Shown piece by piece: positions 9,318 to 18,152 of a stretch of DNA of 64,000 bases. The stretch comes from an uncultured Roseovarius sp. (GTDB lineage Bacteria; Pseudomonadota; Alphaproteobacteria; Rhodobacterales; Rhodobacteraceae), in the NCBI GenBank assembly GCA_947499555.1, contig CANMOU010000001.1, forward strand, positions 1,178,001-1,242,000, written 5' to 3'. The notes beneath the pieces were generated by a model. It had not been told where the DNA came from, did no database searches, and worked only from the letters and a program-made list of their open reading frames with translations. Within the stretch, counting starts at the first letter, position 1, and the number at the start of each line of letters is the position of its first letter. Position numbers and translations under genes: made by a program.

Positions 9318-9875
9318 TTACTCAAAAGCTTTGCGATAGAAGGCCAAACTCGCGTCCAGGCTTGCCGCCATGTCGTCCACCGCACCCAAGAGCTGTGACA
9401 CATCTTCGTCCGGGCCAATGTAAAACCAGTCAATGGTAAACCGCAGTGTTTCCCCAAGCTGCACATCCTCGCCCACCATCGGCGGTAAGGCCATGGCGCG
9501 CAATTGCATGTTGTCCCCTGACCACGAAAGGTCCCGCACCCACCAAGCCAGGAATTCAACGGCCTTCACGCCGCTCTCATCTGGCGCGATGGAAAACCCG
9601 ATGCTGATGAGCAACTCATCTTGCAGCGCGCCATTGGACCGGCGCAAAGCCGCAATCGGAAGGTCGGCATAGTCACCAGGCAAGGACAGGTCGGAAACAG
9701 CGATTTCCGGCAAATACTGCCTGCCGATGCCAACGGTGTTCACACCCGGCACCGCCAACACGGCTTGCTTTAGGCGTGCGACCTCTTCCGGCAGGTCTTG
9801 TGCCGTTGCCGTGGTGCCAAACCCAAGTGTGAAAATCACCGCTACAAACATGGATGTTGTGAGTGATTTCAACAT
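9318..9875 (-). CDS. Secreted protein of unknown function
   Basis: A 185-residue protein with a clear Sec signal peptide (positively charged MLKS, hydrophobic core, predicted cleavage after ATAQ at about residue 26). The mature part has GVNTVGIGRQYLPEIAV and a Trp-rich FLAWWVRDLSW segment. I recognise no family. It is likely periplasmic. It is downstream of dtd on the same strand with a 36-bp gap, and its own AAGGAGG-type ribosome site is visible just before the ATG. Confidence 0.6.
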   Translation of the reverse strand: MLKSLTTSMFVAVIFTLGFGTTATAQDLPEEVARLKQAVLAVPGVNTVGIGRQYLPEIAVSDLSLPGDYADLPIAALRRSNGALQDELLISIGFSIAPDESGVKAVEFLAWWVRDLSWSGDNMQLRAMALPPMVGEDVQLGETLRFTIDWFYIGPDEDVSQLLGAVDDMAASLDASLAFYRKAFE

Positions 9876-9911
9876 TTTATGCGCCTCCTTACCACTGGGT
9901 AAAACCTATAC

Positions 9912-10349
9912 TCAAACCTCAACCCAGATCGTGACCGGCCCGTCATTCACGAGGCGCACCTGCATGTCCGCACCAAATTCGCCCGTTTCAACCGGCACGC
10001 CACCCTCAGACAAAGCCTCTGCAAATAGTTCATACAGCCTGCGCCCCTCTTCCGGCGCGGCAGCTTGCGAAAATCCGGGCCGCGTGCCTCGGCTTGTGTC
10101 TGCCGCCAGCGTAAACTGGCTGACCACGAGTGCCCTCCCGCCCACATCACGCACCGAGAGGTTCATCTTGCCAGCCTCGTCCCGAAAAATCCGCAGCTTT
10201 GCGATCTTGGCAGCCAGCGCCCACGCCTGGCCCTCGGTGTCGCCCTGCATGGCGCAGACCAGCACAAGAAGCCCAGGACCGGTTTGTCCGACAATCTTGC
10301 CGGCCACTGAGACAGAGGCCTCGCTTACCCTTTGGATCAAAGCCCGCAT
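9912..10349 (-). CDS. dtd: D-aminoacyl-tRNA deacylase
   Basis: A 145-residue enzyme that hydrolyses D-amino acids mischarged on tRNA (D-Tyr-tRNA and others). The N-terminus [15 protein letters not shown], the central [10 protein letters not shown] and the C-terminal [10 protein letters not shown] with the cross-subunit Gly-Pro motif are all diagnostic of DTD. The length is complete. It lies 41 bp downstream of the pseudouridine synthase gene on the same strand. Confidence 0.95.
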   Translation of the reverse strand: MRALIQRVSEASVSVAGKIVGQTGPGLLVLVCAMQGDTEGQAWALAAKIAKLRIFRDEAGKMNLSVRDVGGRALVVSQFTLAADTSRGTRPGFSQAAAPEEGRRLYELFAEALSEGGVPVETGEFGADMQVRLVNDGPVTIWVEV

Positions 10350-10390
10350 ACCGCCTCGGCTGCTTCTTTCTTGTTAAAAATACCCAAATC

Positions 10391-11182
10391 TCACCGTCTG
10401 CGGCGCTGCACCTTACGGGGCTTTGGTGCGCCGGCTTTGGGCGCACCGGTGTCTGCCAACCCCAGCTGATCGCGCAAGACACGCGGCCTTATCTCCAACA
10501 CCTCACCGGGCTTGAGCTGTCCGAGCTGAAACGGCCCGTAAGACACGCGGATAAGCCGGTTCACCTGCAGGCCAACGGCCTCCATCGCGCGCCTGATCTC
10601 TCGGTTCTTGCCCTCTCGGATGGCCACGGTGACCCAGGCATTCGCGCCCTGCTGGCGATCGAGCGTCACCTGCATGGGCTGGAACCGCTCGCCGTCAAGC
10701 GCCAGCCCCTCGCGCAGCGGCTTAAACGTGTCATCACCGGGCCGGCCCTTGAGGCGCACACGGTACTTGCGCACCCAGCCGGTCGCGGGAAGTTCCAGCT
10801 TGCGCTTGATCGCGCCATCATTGGTCAAAAGCAGCAGGCCTTCCGAGTTCAGATCAAGCCGCCCGACACTCATGACGCGCGGCAAATCTTCGGGCAGCGC
10901 GTCAAAAATGGTCTCGCGGCCCTGTTCATCTCTGGTGGTTGTCACCAACCCGGATGGCTTGTGGTAAAGCCAGAGCCGCGGCGGCTCGGGCGCGCCCAAA
11001 ACCTGGCCATCCACCTCGATCCTGTCCTTGTCGGTGACATTAAGCGCGGCGCGGTCGATGGCCTTGCCGTTGACCTTCACGCGACCGGCTTCAATCAGCC
11101 GCTCCGCCTCTCGGCGACTGGCCAGGCCCGCACGGGCAATGACTTTGGCGATCCGGTCGCCGGGTGGGGGTTTGACACTCAT
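10391..11182 (-). CDS. rRNA large-subunit pseudouridine synthase, RluB-like
   Basis: A 263-residue RsuA/RluB-family pseudouridine synthase. It starts with an S4 RNA-binding domain (RIAKVIARAGLASRREAERL, about residues 10-29). The catalytic aspartate is in VGRLDLNSEGLLLL, and the family motif GKNREIRRAMEAVG follows later. The basic tail (PKPRKVQRRRR) probably adds rRNA affinity. The exact target uridine cannot be read from sequence. It is divergent from tadA with about 60 bp between. Confidence 0.88.
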   Translation of the reverse strand: MSVKPPPGDRIAKVIARAGLASRREAERLIEAGRVKVNGKAIDRAALNVTDKDRIEVDGQVLGAPEPPRLWLYHKPSGLVTTTRDEQGRETIFDALPEDLPRVMSVGRLDLNSEGLLLLTNDGAIKRKLELPATGWVRKYRVRLKGRPGDDTFKPLREGLALDGERFQPMQVTLDRQQGANAWVTVAIREGKNREIRRAMEAVGLQVNRLIRVSYGPFQLGQLKPGEVLEIRPRVLRDQLGLADTGAPKAGAPKPRKVQRRRR

Positions 11183-11245
11183 CCTCTGCCCTTAGCTGAT
11201 CCGCGCCTCTTGCGAAAGCACCCTAAGACGGGGCAAGTAACCCCC

Positions 11246-11695
11246 ATGACTTTCAAAAGCCATATGGACATCGCCCTGCAAGAGGCCGAGGCCGCGGCGG
11301 CGCGGGGCGAGGTGCCGGTGGGTGCGGTTGTGGCCGACCCCAAAGGCCGGATCGTCGCGCGTGCGGGCAACCGGACACGCGAGCTAAGCGACCCGACAGC
11401 GCATGCGGAAATCCTTGCCCTGCGCGCGGCCTGTGCAATCGCCAAATCCGAACGCCTGCCGGGCTATACGCTCACCGTCACGCTGGAGCCTTGCGCGATG
11501 TGCGCCACAGCCATTGCCAATGCCCGGATTGCGCGGCTGTGCTATGGTGCCTCGGACCCCAAATCAGGGGGCGTTGCACATGGGGCGCGCATTTTCACCC
11601 ATCCGCAAACCCATCATAATCCTGAAATCATTGACGGTATTGCGTCCGACGCGGCAGAAACCCTGCTCAAGACCTTCTTTGCCGCGCACCGCTGA
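11246..11695 (+). CDS. tadA: tRNA adenosine(34) deaminase-like nucleoside deaminase
   Basis: A 149-residue zinc deaminase that probably converts A34 to inosine in tRNA-Arg(ACG). The zinc ligands and proton-shuttling Glu are in DPTAHAEILAL and TLEPCAMC (residues about 49-60 and 79-86). The C-terminal HNPEIIDGI region matches TadA rather than cytosine deaminases. I start at ATG 11246; a second ATG at 11264 is possible. A much longer open frame upstream is antisense to two real genes and was ignored. Twin hairpins follow the stop. Confidence 0.88.
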   Translation: MTFKSHMDIALQEAEAAAARGEVPVGAVVADPKGRIVARAGNRTRELSDPTAHAEILALRAACAIAKSERLPGYTLTVTLEPCAMCATAIANARIARLCYGASDPKSGGVAHGARIFTHPQTHHNPEIIDGIASDAAETLLKTFFAAHR

Positions 11696-11698
11696 GGC

Positions 11699-11745
11699 CA
11701 AAAGCTTTCCGAAAGCTTTTGCCAAGTCTTTTCAAAAAGACTTGG
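11699..11745. terminator. Twin hairpins between convergent genes
   Basis: Two perfect adjacent stem-loops: CAAAAGCTTT / AAAGCTTTTG with a 3-nt loop (11699-11721) and CCAAGTCTTT / AAAGACTTGG with a 4-nt loop (11722-11745). They sit between the ends of tadA and the UPF0173 gene and have A/T-rich arms on both sides, so they could terminate both transcripts. Confidence 0.65.
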
Positions 11746-11792
11746 ACCCGTTCAAATTTCCCCGGTCAGATCTCGCCGGTCAAACTTCCCGG

Positions 11793-12485
11793 TCAAATCT
11801 CAATTGCCTGCATCACTTTCGGCTCGATCACATCCACGCCCGGCAGAGCCTGTTTGAGCACATCCGCCGATTGCTCGAGAATCGGGAATGTCTTGTAGTG
11901 ACAGGGGATCACGGTCTTGAATTTGAAGAACGTCTTGGCTGCATAACCGGCCCGGCGCATATCCATGGTGAAATGTCCGCCCGCGCAAAGAATGCCGATA
12001 TCGGGTGTATGCAGGTCATGCCAGATGCCCATGTCCGCGGTGACATCCGTGTCTCCCGAAAGGTAAATCACGTGCCCTTCGCCGGCGATCATGTAGCCGC
12101 ATTCCGTGCCCGGCACATGCGGGCCATCCGGTCCGCCAAAGCTGGATGAATGCACCGCGTTGACCATCGTAACCGCCACATCGCCCAATTGCACCGTACC
12201 GCCCTTGTTGAAGCCCACCGTGGCAATCCCCTGGCTTTCCTCCCACCAGGACATCAGATCATATTGGCCCACAACCGGGATATCGAGCGTCTTGGCCAGA
12301 TCTGGAAGATCGGCGGCATGATCGAAATGCGCATGGGTGAGAAGGATATGCGTGGCATCTCGGGTGGCCTCCGCATGGCTGTCTTCCGGCAAAACCGGGT
12401 TTCCGGTCAGCCACGGATCAATAAGCAGAACCTGATCCGCAATCTCGATCCGAAAGGACCCATGGCCTAGCCAGATTATTTTCAT
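11793..12485 (-). CDS. UPF0173-type metal-dependent hydrolase
   Basis: A 230-residue metallo-beta-lactamase-fold protein of the UPF0173 group. Metal ligands are visible in LLTHAHFDHAADL (HxHxDH), in the MVNAVHSSSFG histidine, in YLSGDTD and in the IPCHYKTFPI histidine near the C-terminus. Proteins of this group have no agreed substrate. Imperfect tandem copies of a short CCCGGTCA unit lie just beyond its stop codon, at about 11759-11800. Confidence 0.87.
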   Translation of the reverse strand: MKIIWLGHGSFRIEIADQVLLIDPWLTGNPVLPEDSHAEATRDATHILLTHAHFDHAADLPDLAKTLDIPVVGQYDLMSWWEESQGIATVGFNKGGTVQLGDVAVTMVNAVHSSSFGGPDGPHVPGTECGYMIAGEGHVIYLSGDTDVTADMGIWHDLHTPDIGILCAGGHFTMDMRRAGYAAKTFFKFKTVIPCHYKTFPILEQSADVLKQALPGVDVIEPKVMQAIEI

Positions 12486-12542
12486 GGTGCATCTCCCCTA
12501 AGTTTGCTTCACCCTAGCAGACCCTTCACGTAAGAAAACCAC

Positions 12543-13202
12543 ATGGATTGGACACGGCATGTGGATGGCTATTGCGAACGGTTAGAGCCCGGTTTCTGGG
12601 CCGAGCCAGTGAATGCGCTGACCAACGCGGCGTTTTTGATTGCCGCTGTCGTCATGGCGGCCCGGCTGCGCGGGCAGGATGCGCCGCTGGCCTGGGCACT
12701 TGTGGGTATCCTTGCCCTTATCGGCATCGGCAGTTTTCTCTTTCATACTTTCGCGCAGCCCTGGGCGGGTGCCGCGGATGTGATCCCCATTCTGGCTTTC
12801 ATTCTGGTCTATATCTTCGCCGCCAGCCGGGATTTTCTTGGGCTTGGATGGCTGCCGTCATTGCTTATCGTGTTGGCCTTCCTACCTGTCTCGGCGCTTC
12901 TCATGCCGGTCTTTCGCGCGGTGCCGGTTTACGGCGTCTCGGCGGGCTATCTGTCAGTGCCCCTCCTCATCGCGTTTTACGCCTGGCTCACGCGCCCGCG
13001 CCCTGCCCTGTCTCGGGGTCTGGCCACCGGGGCCGGGCTCTTGATGGTGTCTCTCACCTTTCGCAGCCTCGATATGCCGGCCTGTGACGCGCTGCCTCTG
13101 GGCACCCATTTCCTATGGCATATTCTCAATGCAATCATGCTCGGCTGGATGATCGAACTCTATCAGCGTCACAGGCTTGCACCGCCACCCACGCAAGGCT
13201 AA
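12543..13202 (+). CDS. Ceramidase-like integral membrane hydrolase
   Basis: A 219-residue protein with about seven membrane helices. The start MDWTRHVDGYCER..FWAEPVNALTN and the conserved GIGSFLFHTFA (Ser and His), ADVIPI (Asp) and GTHFLWHILNA (paired His) match the alkaline ceramidase/CREST zinc-hydrolase superfamily. Known members cleave amide bonds in sphingolipids. In this organism the substrate could be another amide-linked membrane lipid, which is inference. It is followed by gatC 30 bp downstream. Confidence 0.8.
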   Translation: MDWTRHVDGYCERLEPGFWAEPVNALTNAAFLIAAVVMAARLRGQDAPLAWALVGILALIGIGSFLFHTFAQPWAGAADVIPILAFILVYIFAASRDFLGLGWLPSLLIVLAFLPVSALLMPVFRAVPVYGVSAGYLSVPLLIAFYAWLTRPRPALSRGLATGAGLLMVSLTFRSLDMPACDALPLGTHFLWHILNAIMLGWMIELYQRHRLAPPPTQG

Positions 13203-13232
13203 ACGCAGTTTCAAACCGAAACGGAGATCCGC

Positions 13233-13520
13233 ATGTCCATCGACACCGCGACCGCCGCCAAAGTGGCCAAACTTGCCCGCATCCGGGTAGAAGAAGATGA
13301 ATTGCCCGCGCTGGCGCAGGAATTCAACACCATCCTGGGCTTCATTGAGCAACTCAACGAGGTGGATGTTGAGGGCATTGAGCCGATGGTGTCTGTCACG
13401 CCCATGCGTCTCAAGCGCCGGGATGACGTGGTCACCGATGGCAATCAGCAGGACAAGGTCCTGGCCAACGCGCCTGACGCGCGGGAAGGGTTTTTTGCAG
13501 TGCCGAAGGTGGTGGAGTGA
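13233..13520 (+). CDS. gatC: Glutamyl-tRNA(Gln) amidotransferase subunit C
   Basis: A 95-residue subunit that stabilises GatA in the GatCAB complex, which converts Glu-tRNA(Gln) and/or Asp-tRNA(Asn) to the amidated forms. The pattern [14 protein letters not shown], then [19 protein letters not shown] and the C-terminal [12 protein letters not shown] are typical. Its stop codon overlaps the gatA start (TGATG), so the two are translationally coupled. Confidence 0.96.
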   Translation: MSIDTATAAKVAKLARIRVEEDELPALAQEFNTILGFIEQLNEVDVEGIEPMVSVTPMRLKRRDDVVTDGNQQDKVLANAPDAREGFFAVPKVVE

Positions 13521-15004
13521 TGTCTGATCTCAACACGTTCACGATTGCTGAGGCCCGCGACAAGCTGCGCGCCAAAGAGGTCACTTCGCTGGAACTCACT
13601 GAGGCCTGCCTCAACGCCATTGAAGGCGCGGACGCCTTGGGTGCATTCGTGCATCACACCCCTGACCTTGCACGGGATCAGGCCAAGGCCGCCGATGCGC
13701 GACTGTTGGAAGGCGACGCTCCAAATATGTGCGGTATCCCGTTGGGGATAAAAGATTTGTTCTGCACCAAGGGCGTGCCCTCGCAGGCGGCATCGGGTAT
13801 CCTCAACGGGTTCAAGCCAGAGTATGAATCCACCGTGTCCCAGAACCTCTTTGACGCCGGCGCAGTGATGCTGGGCAAGCTCAATATGGATGAATTTGCC
13901 ATGGGCTCGTCGAACGAGACCTCCGTTTATGGCAATGCGGTGAACCCATGGCGACGCGGCAATGAGGACACGGCGCTGACACCCGGGGGCTCGTCAGGTG
14001 GCTCAGCCAGTGCTGTGGCCGCTGACCTGTGCCTTGGCGCAACTGGCACCGACACAGGCGGCTCGATCCGCCAACCGGCGGCGTTTGTCGGCATCACCGG
14101 CATCAAACCTACCTATGGGCGCTGCTCACGCTGGGGCATCGTGGCCTTTGCCTCATCGCTTGATCAGGCCGGACCGATGACCAAAACGGTACGAGACGCG
14201 GCGATCATGCTGGAAACCATGTGCAGCCATGATCCCAAGGACAGCACCTCGACGGACCTGCCGGTGCCTGATTTTGAGTCAATGCTGACCGGCGATATCA
14301 GAGGAAAAACCATTGGTATTCCCAAAGAATATCGCATGGATGGCATGCCGGATGAGATCGAGGCGCTTTGGGCAGAGGGCAAAGAGATGCTGGCGGATGC
14401 AGGTGCGAAGATCGCCGATATCTCGCTGCCGCACACCAAATACGCCCTGCCCGCTTATTACGTGATCGCTCCGGCGGAGGCGTCATCCAACCTTGCGCGC
14501 TATGACGGTGTGCGTTACGGGCACCGGGCAAAAATCGCGCAAGGCGATGGTATCACCGAGATGTATGAAAAAACCCGCGCCGAGGGGTTCGGGGCCGAGG
14601 TGAAACGCCGCGTGATGATTGGCACCTATGTGCTCTCTGCCGGGTTCTACGATGCCTATTACAACCGCGCCCGCAAGGTGCGCGCGCTGATCAAAAAGGA
14701 CTTTGAGGATGTTTTTGCGCAAGGTGTCGATGCCATCCTGACGCCGGCCACGCCATCGGCGGCGTTTGAGCTGGGGCGCGAAACATCCGATCCGGTTGAG
14801 ATGTATCTCAATGACGTCTTCACCGTGACAGTGAACCTTGCAGGCCTGCCCGGCATCGCGGTTCCGACCGGCCTTGACAAGCAAGGTCTGCCGCTTGGGC
14901 TGCAATTGATTGGCCGTCCTTGGGAAGAGGGCGATTTGCTCAACACCGCCTATGCGCTGGAGCAGGCCGCCGGGTTTGTAGCCAAACCGGGAAAATGGTG
15001 GTAA
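13520..15004 (+). CDS. gatA: Glutamyl-tRNA(Gln) amidotransferase subunit A
   Basis: A 494-residue amidase that generates ammonia from glutamine for tRNA-dependent amidation. The Ser-cisSer-Lys triad is visible as IPLGIKDLF (Lys), [14 protein letters not shown] and [13 protein letters not shown] (amidase signature, about residues 150-185). The start is ATG 13520 overlapping the gatC stop; a GTG one codon earlier is also possible. gatB is not in this window, which is common in this group. Confidence 0.97.
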   Translation: MSDLNTFTIAEARDKLRAKEVTSLELTEACLNAIEGADALGAFVHHTPDLARDQAKAADARLLEGDAPNMCGIPLGIKDLFCTKGVPSQAASGILNGFKPEYESTVSQNLFDAGAVMLGKLNMDEFAMGSSNETSVYGNAVNPWRRGNEDTALTPGGSSGGSASAVAADLCLGATGTDTGGSIRQPAAFVGITGIKPTYGRCSRWGIVAFASSLDQAGPMTKTVRDAAIMLETMCSHDPKDSTSTDLPVPDFESMLTGDIRGKTIGIPKEYRMDGMPDEIEALWAEGKEMLADAGAKIADISLPHTKYALPAYYVIAPAEASSNLARYDGVRYGHRAKIAQGDGITEMYEKTRAEGFGAEVKRRVMIGTYVLSAGFYDAYYNRARKVRALIKKDFEDVFAQGVDAILTPATPSAAFELGRETSDPVEMYLNDVFTVTVNLAGLPGIAVPTGLDKQGLPLGLQLIGRPWEEGDLLNTAYALEQAAGFVAKPGKWW

Positions 15005-15032
15005 ATTCAGCCAAAACATAACGGCAGGACCG

Positions 15033-15800
15033 ATGCAGATGCGATTTTCTCTAAGCGTAACCGCGCTTGCGGCCTTGGCCGCATGCTCCGCCCCTGTACC
15101 CAATAGCGGCGTTCCCAACACCGGTCAGGGCGTGGGATTTGGCAATTACGAACAATATCTTGAGCAACAGCGCGCGCGCGACGCGGCGCTGGCTGGAAAT
15201 GCCGTGCCCCAGGCCGGTGCAATCTCGGACGAAACGCCAGGATCTGGCACGGCGTACGCGGCGGGCAGCCAGCCCTCAACGGCCAGTACCGGTGCAGAAC
15301 TGGCGGCTGAGACGCGTGCGCGATTGGCTGAAACAGCCACCAATTCCGGCGAAGGTATCGTGCATGCCAGCCCATCCAACCCGCCTCCGCAAACCGTGGC
15401 GGGCAATGGCGGGATTTCAGCAGAGAACGATTTCAACGCCGTGGGAAATGTCCGCTCAATCAATGACGATGCAGAGCTGATTGCGCAGAACCGGGCGCAG
15501 TACCGCGTGGTGCAGCCCACCGCCTTGCCGCAACGGTCCGGCAGCACAGGTCCCAATATTGTGGACTACGCGCTTTCAACCAAACATCCGGTGGGCACAC
15601 AGATTCACACGCGTGTGGGCATCAACAAGGCCTCTCGCTTTGAGCGCAACTGCGCCAAATACGCCTCTCCTGATCAGGCGCAGAGCGAATTTCTGGCCAA
15701 GGGCGGCCCGTCACGGGACCGGCTGGGGCTTGATCCGGATGGCGATGGCTACGCCTGCTCGTGGGATCCGCGCCCCTTCCGTACGGCTGTGGGTGGCTGA
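15033..15800 (+). CDS. Lipoprotein with excalibur-like C-terminus
   Basis: A 255-residue predicted lipoprotein. The signal peptide ends in a lipobox, ALAALAAC, with Cys at residue 18. A long low-complexity middle rich in Ala, Gly, Thr and Pro leads to a short folded C-terminus with NCAKYASPDQAQSEFLAKGG and DPDGDGYACSWDPRPFR. The latter resembles the excalibur calcium-binding motif (DxDxDGxxC). The role is unknown. It lies directly upstream of the amidase gene, which points to a cell-envelope setting. Confidence 0.72.
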   Translation: MQMRFSLSVTALAALAACSAPVPNSGVPNTGQGVGFGNYEQYLEQQRARDAALAGNAVPQAGAISDETPGSGTAYAAGSQPSTASTGAELAAETRARLAETATNSGEGIVHASPSNPPPQTVAGNGGISAENDFNAVGNVRSINDDAELIAQNRAQYRVVQPTALPQRSGSTGPNIVDYALSTKHPVGTQIHTRVGINKASRFERNCAKYASPDQAQSEFLAKGGPSRDRLGLDPDGDGYACSWDPRPFRTAVGG

Positions 15801-15805
15801 TACCG

Positions 15806-16507
15806 GTGGACGTCTCACTGGTCTGGCACCCCTCTCCGAATTTTGGTCGGCGTCGTGACGGCGCCACGCCCGATCTGGTGGTCTTGCATTATACCGGCAT
15901 GGAAACATGCAAGGCCGCGCGGGACCGGCTGTGTGATCCCCAGTCAGAGGTTTCGGCGCATTATCTAATTTCAGAGACAGGGACGTGTTGGTATCTGGTC
16001 GAGGAAGACATGCGCGCCTGGCATGCCGGTGCGGGCCAATGGGGGGATGTGACCGACGTCAATTCCCGCTCCATCGGGATCGAGCTGGCCAATACCGGCA
16101 GCCATCCGTTTCCCGAGCCGCAGATGTGCGCCCTCGAAGACCTGCTCGCAGATCTATTGCAGCGCCGGGCCATCCGCCCCGAGCGGGTGATTGCGCATTC
16201 CGATATGGCACCAGGGCGCAAGCAAGACCCCGGCCCGCGATTTGACTGGCGTAGGCTGGCGCGACAGGGCCTGAGCATCTGGCCAAGCGAGCCTGGAGCA
16301 AAGGACTGTCCGGGAAAGAGTGAAAGTTTTGATGGGCTGTCCCGGCGATTTGGCTATGGCACTGATCAGGAGCCCGAAGCCCGGCTTGCCGCCTTTCGCG
16401 CCCGCTTCCGGCCCTGGGCCAGCGGCCCACTTGATCAAGGTGATCTGGCCCGCATCGCCGACCTCGCCCACCGCTTTCCATTTGACGCAAGCCGCTCCAG
16501 CACCTAA
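15806..16507 (+). CDS. N-acetylmuramoyl-L-alanine amidase, AmpD/AmiD-like
   Basis: A 233-residue zinc amidase (Amidase_2 fold) that cleaves between MurNAc and L-Ala in peptidoglycan fragments. Zinc ligands fit VVLHYTGM, WHAGAG and VIAHSDMAPGRKQDPG (His and the catalytic Asp/Lys region). I choose the GTG at 15806, six bases after the lipoprotein stop; a longer in-frame ATG start at 15761 would overlap the upstream gene. No signal peptide is seen, suggesting cytoplasmic muropeptide recycling. The stop is about 8 bp from the RNase P RNA. Confidence 0.82.
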   Translation: MDVSLVWHPSPNFGRRRDGATPDLVVLHYTGMETCKAARDRLCDPQSEVSAHYLISETGTCWYLVEEDMRAWHAGAGQWGDVTDVNSRSIGIELANTGSHPFPEPQMCALEDLLADLLQRRAIRPERVIAHSDMAPGRKQDPGPRFDWRRLARQGLSIWPSEPGAKDCPGKSESFDGLSRRFGYGTDQEPEARLAAFRARFRPWASGPLDQGDLARIADLAHRFPFDASRSST

Positions 16508-16514
16508 AGCTCTG

Positions 16515-16885
16515 TGCCGCGCGGAGGGTCGGACGGCTGCGTAAGGGCAACCTTGCGAGGAAAGTCCGGACTCCACAAGGCAACGGTGCCGGGTAACACC
16601 CGGCCGGGGCAACCCGAGGGAAAGCGCCACAGAGAACAGACCGCCCCGGCTTGCCCGGGGTCAGGGTGAAACGGTGGGGTAAGAGCCCACCGCGGGACGG
16701 GCAACCGGACCGGCACGGCAAGCCCCACCGGGAGCAATGCCAAATAGGGACCGCATTTGGGCTGCCTTGGCCCCGTGGTCCGGGTTGGCAGCTAGAGCCT
16801 GCGGGCAATCGCAGGCGCAGATGAATGGCCGTCTCGCCCCATATGGGGTCAGACAGAATCCGGCTTACAGGCCTTCCGCGCGTTT
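16515..16885 (+). ncRNA. rnpB: RNase P RNA, bacterial class A
   Basis: The catalytic RNA that trims tRNA 5' ends. The conserved core strands are present: GAGGAAAGTCCGGACTCCAC near the 5' end (CR I) and AGACAGAATCCGGCTTACAG near the 3' end (CR V), which pair to form P4. The ends pair as P1 (CGCGCGGAGG at 16518 with CCTTCCGCGCG ending at 16882). The CGGCACGGCAAGCCCCACCG-like middle fits the P8-P10 region. A T-run follows P1 and may be the terminator. Ends are approximate to a few bases. Confidence 0.95.
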
Positions 16886-16938
16886 TTCCGTCAGTAAATT
16901 TTCTTGACCCGTTCGGGCTTGGCCAACACAGTCGTGCC

Positions 16939-18108
16939 ATGACCAGGCTTGAAAGCACCATTGCAACACTGGGTGAGCTGATCGCCTTTCCAACAGTGTC
17001 CTCAGACAGCAATCTCGACATGATCGCCTATTGTGCGGAACGGCTCGAGAACGTGGGCGCAAACGTGTCTGTTTTCAGCGATCAGACCGGAAAGAAAGCC
17101 AATCTTTTTGCGACGTTAGGTCCCGAAACTGAAGGGGGCGTCGTGCTCTCGGGCCATACGGACGTTGTGCCGGTGGCCGATCAGGTCTGGACCAGCGATC
17201 CGTTTGCCATGGACACACGCGACGACAAGCTTTTCGGGCGCGGCAGCTGCGACATGAAAGGGTTTATCGCCGCCACTCTGGCCATGGCCCCCGTGTTCGC
17301 CGAGCGCGTGGGATCGCGTCCGATCCATTTTGCGTTTACCCATGACGAAGAGACCGGCTGTTTTGGTGCGCAGGCCTTGGTTGAGCAGCTCAAAGAATTG
17401 GGCGTGCGCCCCTCTGTGGCGCTCATCGGCGAGCCGACGTCAATGCGGGTGATCGAGGGGCACAAGGGGTGTTACGAATACTCCACCCATTTCACAGGGC
17501 TGGCCGGCCATGGCTCTGCCCCTGATCACGGCGTGAACGCGGTGGAATATGCCGCGCTCTATGTAGCGCGGCTTTTGCATCTGAAAGAGGCCCTGCGCGC
17601 CCGTGCCCCAGAAGGCAGCCGGTTTGAGCCACCGTGGACCACGATAAGCGTCGGTGCCCTGCATGGCGGGGTGGCGCATAACGTGATTCCCTCACGCGCA
17701 TCGGTGGATTGGGATATGCGCCCGGTGCAGACAAGCGACGCGGATTTCGTGAAATCCGATTTGGCGCAGTATTGCGAAGAAGTACTTCTGCCCACCATGC
17801 GCGCCGTTTCAGATGAAGCGGGTATTTTCACCGAAGTGATCGCCGAAGTGGAGGGGCTGGAACCCGCGACCGAGAACGAGGCGCGCGATATTTTCATGGA
17901 GCTGACCGGATCGAATGGTGCGGACCTTGTGGCCTTTGGCACCGAGGCCGGCTTGTTTCAGAGCCTTGGTCTTTCGGCGGTCGTCTGCGGACCGGGATCA
18001 ATAGAACAAGCCCATAAGGCGGATGAATTCGTGGCCATAGACCAGCTGTCGCAATGCGTTGAGATGCTCGACCGGCTGAGCCAGCGGATGGGCAAAACGA
18101 CGTCTTGA
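16939..18108 (+). CDS. argE: Acetylornithine deacetylase
   Basis: A 389-residue M20-family zinc hydrolase that makes ornithine from N-acetylornithine. The metal and catalytic motifs are SGHTDVVPVADQ, GRGSCDMKGFIA (bridging Asp) and HDEETGCFGA (catalytic Glu pair). The dimerisation-domain His is in GLAGHGSAPDHGVNA. The frame is open back into rnpB, but the first sensible start is ATG 16939, after the RNA. ArgE versus another M20 deacylase is decided by overall similarity only. Confidence 0.87.
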   Translation: MTRLESTIATLGELIAFPTVSSDSNLDMIAYCAERLENVGANVSVFSDQTGKKANLFATLGPETEGGVVLSGHTDVVPVADQVWTSDPFAMDTRDDKLFGRGSCDMKGFIAATLAMAPVFAERVGSRPIHFAFTHDEETGCFGAQALVEQLKELGVRPSVALIGEPTSMRVIEGHKGCYEYSTHFTGLAGHGSAPDHGVNAVEYAALYVARLLHLKEALRARAPEGSRFEPPWTTISVGALHGGVAHNVIPSRASVDWDMRPVQTSDADFVKSDLAQYCEEVLLPTMRAVSDEAGIFTEVIAEVEGLEPATENEARDIFMELTGSNGADLVAFGTEAGLFQSLGLSAVVCGPGSIEQAHKADEFVAIDQLSQCVEMLDRLSQRMGKTTS

Positions 18109-18152
18109 AAAGACATCGGCACGGAATCTTTTGAAGTTTCCGGTTCCGCCGA

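Noticed and set aside
10130-11695. 521-codon open frame covering tadA and the region upstream
   Set aside because: Only its last 149 codons (tadA) look like protein; the rest is antisense to dtd and the pseudouridine synthase gene.
16825-16938. N-terminal extension of argE into rnpB
   Set aside because: The extension is RNase P RNA sequence; ATG 16939 gives a normal ArgE N-terminus.
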